Shown: in pieces, positions 6,147-6,406 of the stretch | How the letters are laid out: each line of letters starts with the position of its first letter | How positions within the stretch are numbered: the stretch's first letter is position 1 | From: Xanthobacteraceae bacterium | Lineage (GTDB): Bacteria > Pseudomonadota > Alphaproteobacteria > Rhizobiales > Xanthobacteraceae | Reading direction: 5' to 3' | Length of the DNA stretch: 6,406 nt | Assembly (NCBI GenBank): GCA_030036975.1 | Contig: JASHSE010000137.1 | Coordinates: forward strand, 1 to 6,406 | Translations under genes and position numbers: made by a program | The notes under the pieces: generated by a model | The model's database searches: none | What the model was told of the DNA's origin: nothing | What the model saw: only the letters and a program-made list of their open reading frames with translations

Positions 6147-6197
6147 CCTCACCCTGAAGGTACTCAGCGCGCAGCGCTGAGCCTCGAAGGGTGCAGG
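6147..6197. repeat. Palindromic repeat upstream of the transglycosylase gene
   Basis: A perfect 8-bp stem CTCAGCGC/GCGCTGAG (6163-6170 with 6174-6181, loop GCA) is enclosed by ACCCT/AGGGT (6151-6155 with 6188-6192) and CCT/AGG (6147-6149 with 6195-6197). The pattern CCTCACCCTGA...CTCGAAGGGTG.AGG matches a repeat type common in Bradyrhizobium and Rhodopseudomonas genomes. It lies 35 bases upstream of the transglycosylase start, in the expected promoter or leader region. Confidence 0.75.
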
Positions 6198-6239
6198 CAT
6201 CCAAATCGGCTTTAGAGTCCCCGATAGGGGATCAGGAAA

Positions 6240-6406
6240 CCCCACGCCTTTAGGCGGCATGGGATCGCGGCGGTTCCGGTATAAAATGGCTGGATGGAAG
6301 GATACAAGCGGGGCAGCCACACCGTTTGGGACTGCAAGTATCACGTGGTGTGGGTGACGAAGTACCGGTATGAGGTGCTGGGCGGGGATGTCGGGCAACG
6401 CTGCCG
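6240..6406 (+). mobile_element. Left part of an IS200/IS605-family insertion sequence (partial)
   Basis: The segment contains a subterminal hairpin followed by the start of a Y1-type transposase gene and is cut by the window end. The hairpin pairs CCCA and CGCC (6241-6248) with GGCG (6253-6256) and TGGG (6260-6263), with loop TTTA and an unpaired GCA (6257-6259). IS200/IS605 elements lack terminal inverted repeats and instead carry imperfect hairpins near each end that TnpA recognises, so this fits a left-end hairpin. The exact left boundary is not visible; it should lie between the repeat ending at 6197 and the hairpin. Whether a tnpB gene follows cannot be seen. Confidence 0.7.
6294..6406 (+). 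CDS. tnpA: IS200/IS605-family transposase TnpA, N-terminal fragment at window edge
   Basis: The first 37 codons read MEGYKRGSHTVWDCKYHVVW, then VTKYRYEVLGGDVGQRC, and are still open at the window end. The order GSHTV..CKYHVVWVTKYRY..L is the characteristic N-terminus of the small (about 130-150 residue) Y1 single-strand transposases of IS200 type. The catalytic His-x-His and Tyr lie beyond the window, so integrity cannot be judged. An in-frame TAA five codons upstream makes ATG 6294 the first possible start; no strong ribosome binding site is visible, which is common in IS200 elements with tightly limited expression. TATAAA at 6280-6285 might be part of a promoter, but no matching -35 is seen. 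Confidence 0.88.
   Translation, partial: MEGYKRGSHTVWDCKYHVVWVTKYRYEVLGGDVGQRC

Noticed and set aside
6141..6398. An 85-codon minus-strand frame over the transposase start
   Set aside because: It is the reverse strand of the IS200-type transposase and its hairpin; no motifs.
1..6406. CRISPR array or other tandem repeat array
   Set aside because: No evenly spaced direct repeats are seen; all repeats found are inverted and intergenic.

Overview
The window looks like chromosomal DNA from a high-GC alphaproteobacterium, most likely a member of the Hyphomicrobiales related to Bradyrhizobium, Rhodopseudomonas or Pseudolabrys. The basis is the codon use, the protein families, and the palindromic repeats in the gaps, whose types are common in that group. 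The taxonomic placement is from memory and was not checked by a search.

Layout. Positions 1-98 (minus) hold the first 32 codons of a probable exported protein that runs off the window. It follows a strong hairpin (202-236) and a small DUF2946-like exported protein (257-643, minus). The gap 644-976 has no gene; it contains a possible promoter for the DUF2946 gene and a degenerate palindromic repeat (821-966). A 607-residue radical SAM protein with an N-terminal cobalamin-binding-like domain occupies 977-2800 (minus). It is divergent from a 410-residue double-cupin protein (2907-4139, plus), and the gap between them carries an extended -10 promoter pointing at the radical SAM gene. The double cupin converges on a 177-residue single-cupin protein (4238-4771, minus), with a nearly perfect 31-bp inverted repeat filling the space between the two stop codons. 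A MltB-type lytic murein transglycosylase (4906-6111, minus) lies upstream of the single cupin on the same strand. The 134-bp gap between them is almost entirely a cloverleaf-like palindromic element. Beyond the transglycosylase start are another palindromic repeat (6147-6197) and then the left end and first 37 codons of an IS200/IS605-type transposase (plus), cut by the window edge.

How the parts relate. DUF2946 plus the signal-peptide fragment may be a small metal (copper or iron) uptake or handling unit, but this rests on family context. The radical SAM enzyme and the two cupins are metal- or cofactor-type proteins with no assignable substrate; their adjacency is suggestive only. The transglycosylase is a cell-wall housekeeping enzyme. 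I saw no clear new defence or biosynthetic system. The most notable features are the orphan radical SAM/B12-like enzyme and the placement of four different palindromic elements in the gaps, two of them abutting stop codons or a ribosome binding site.
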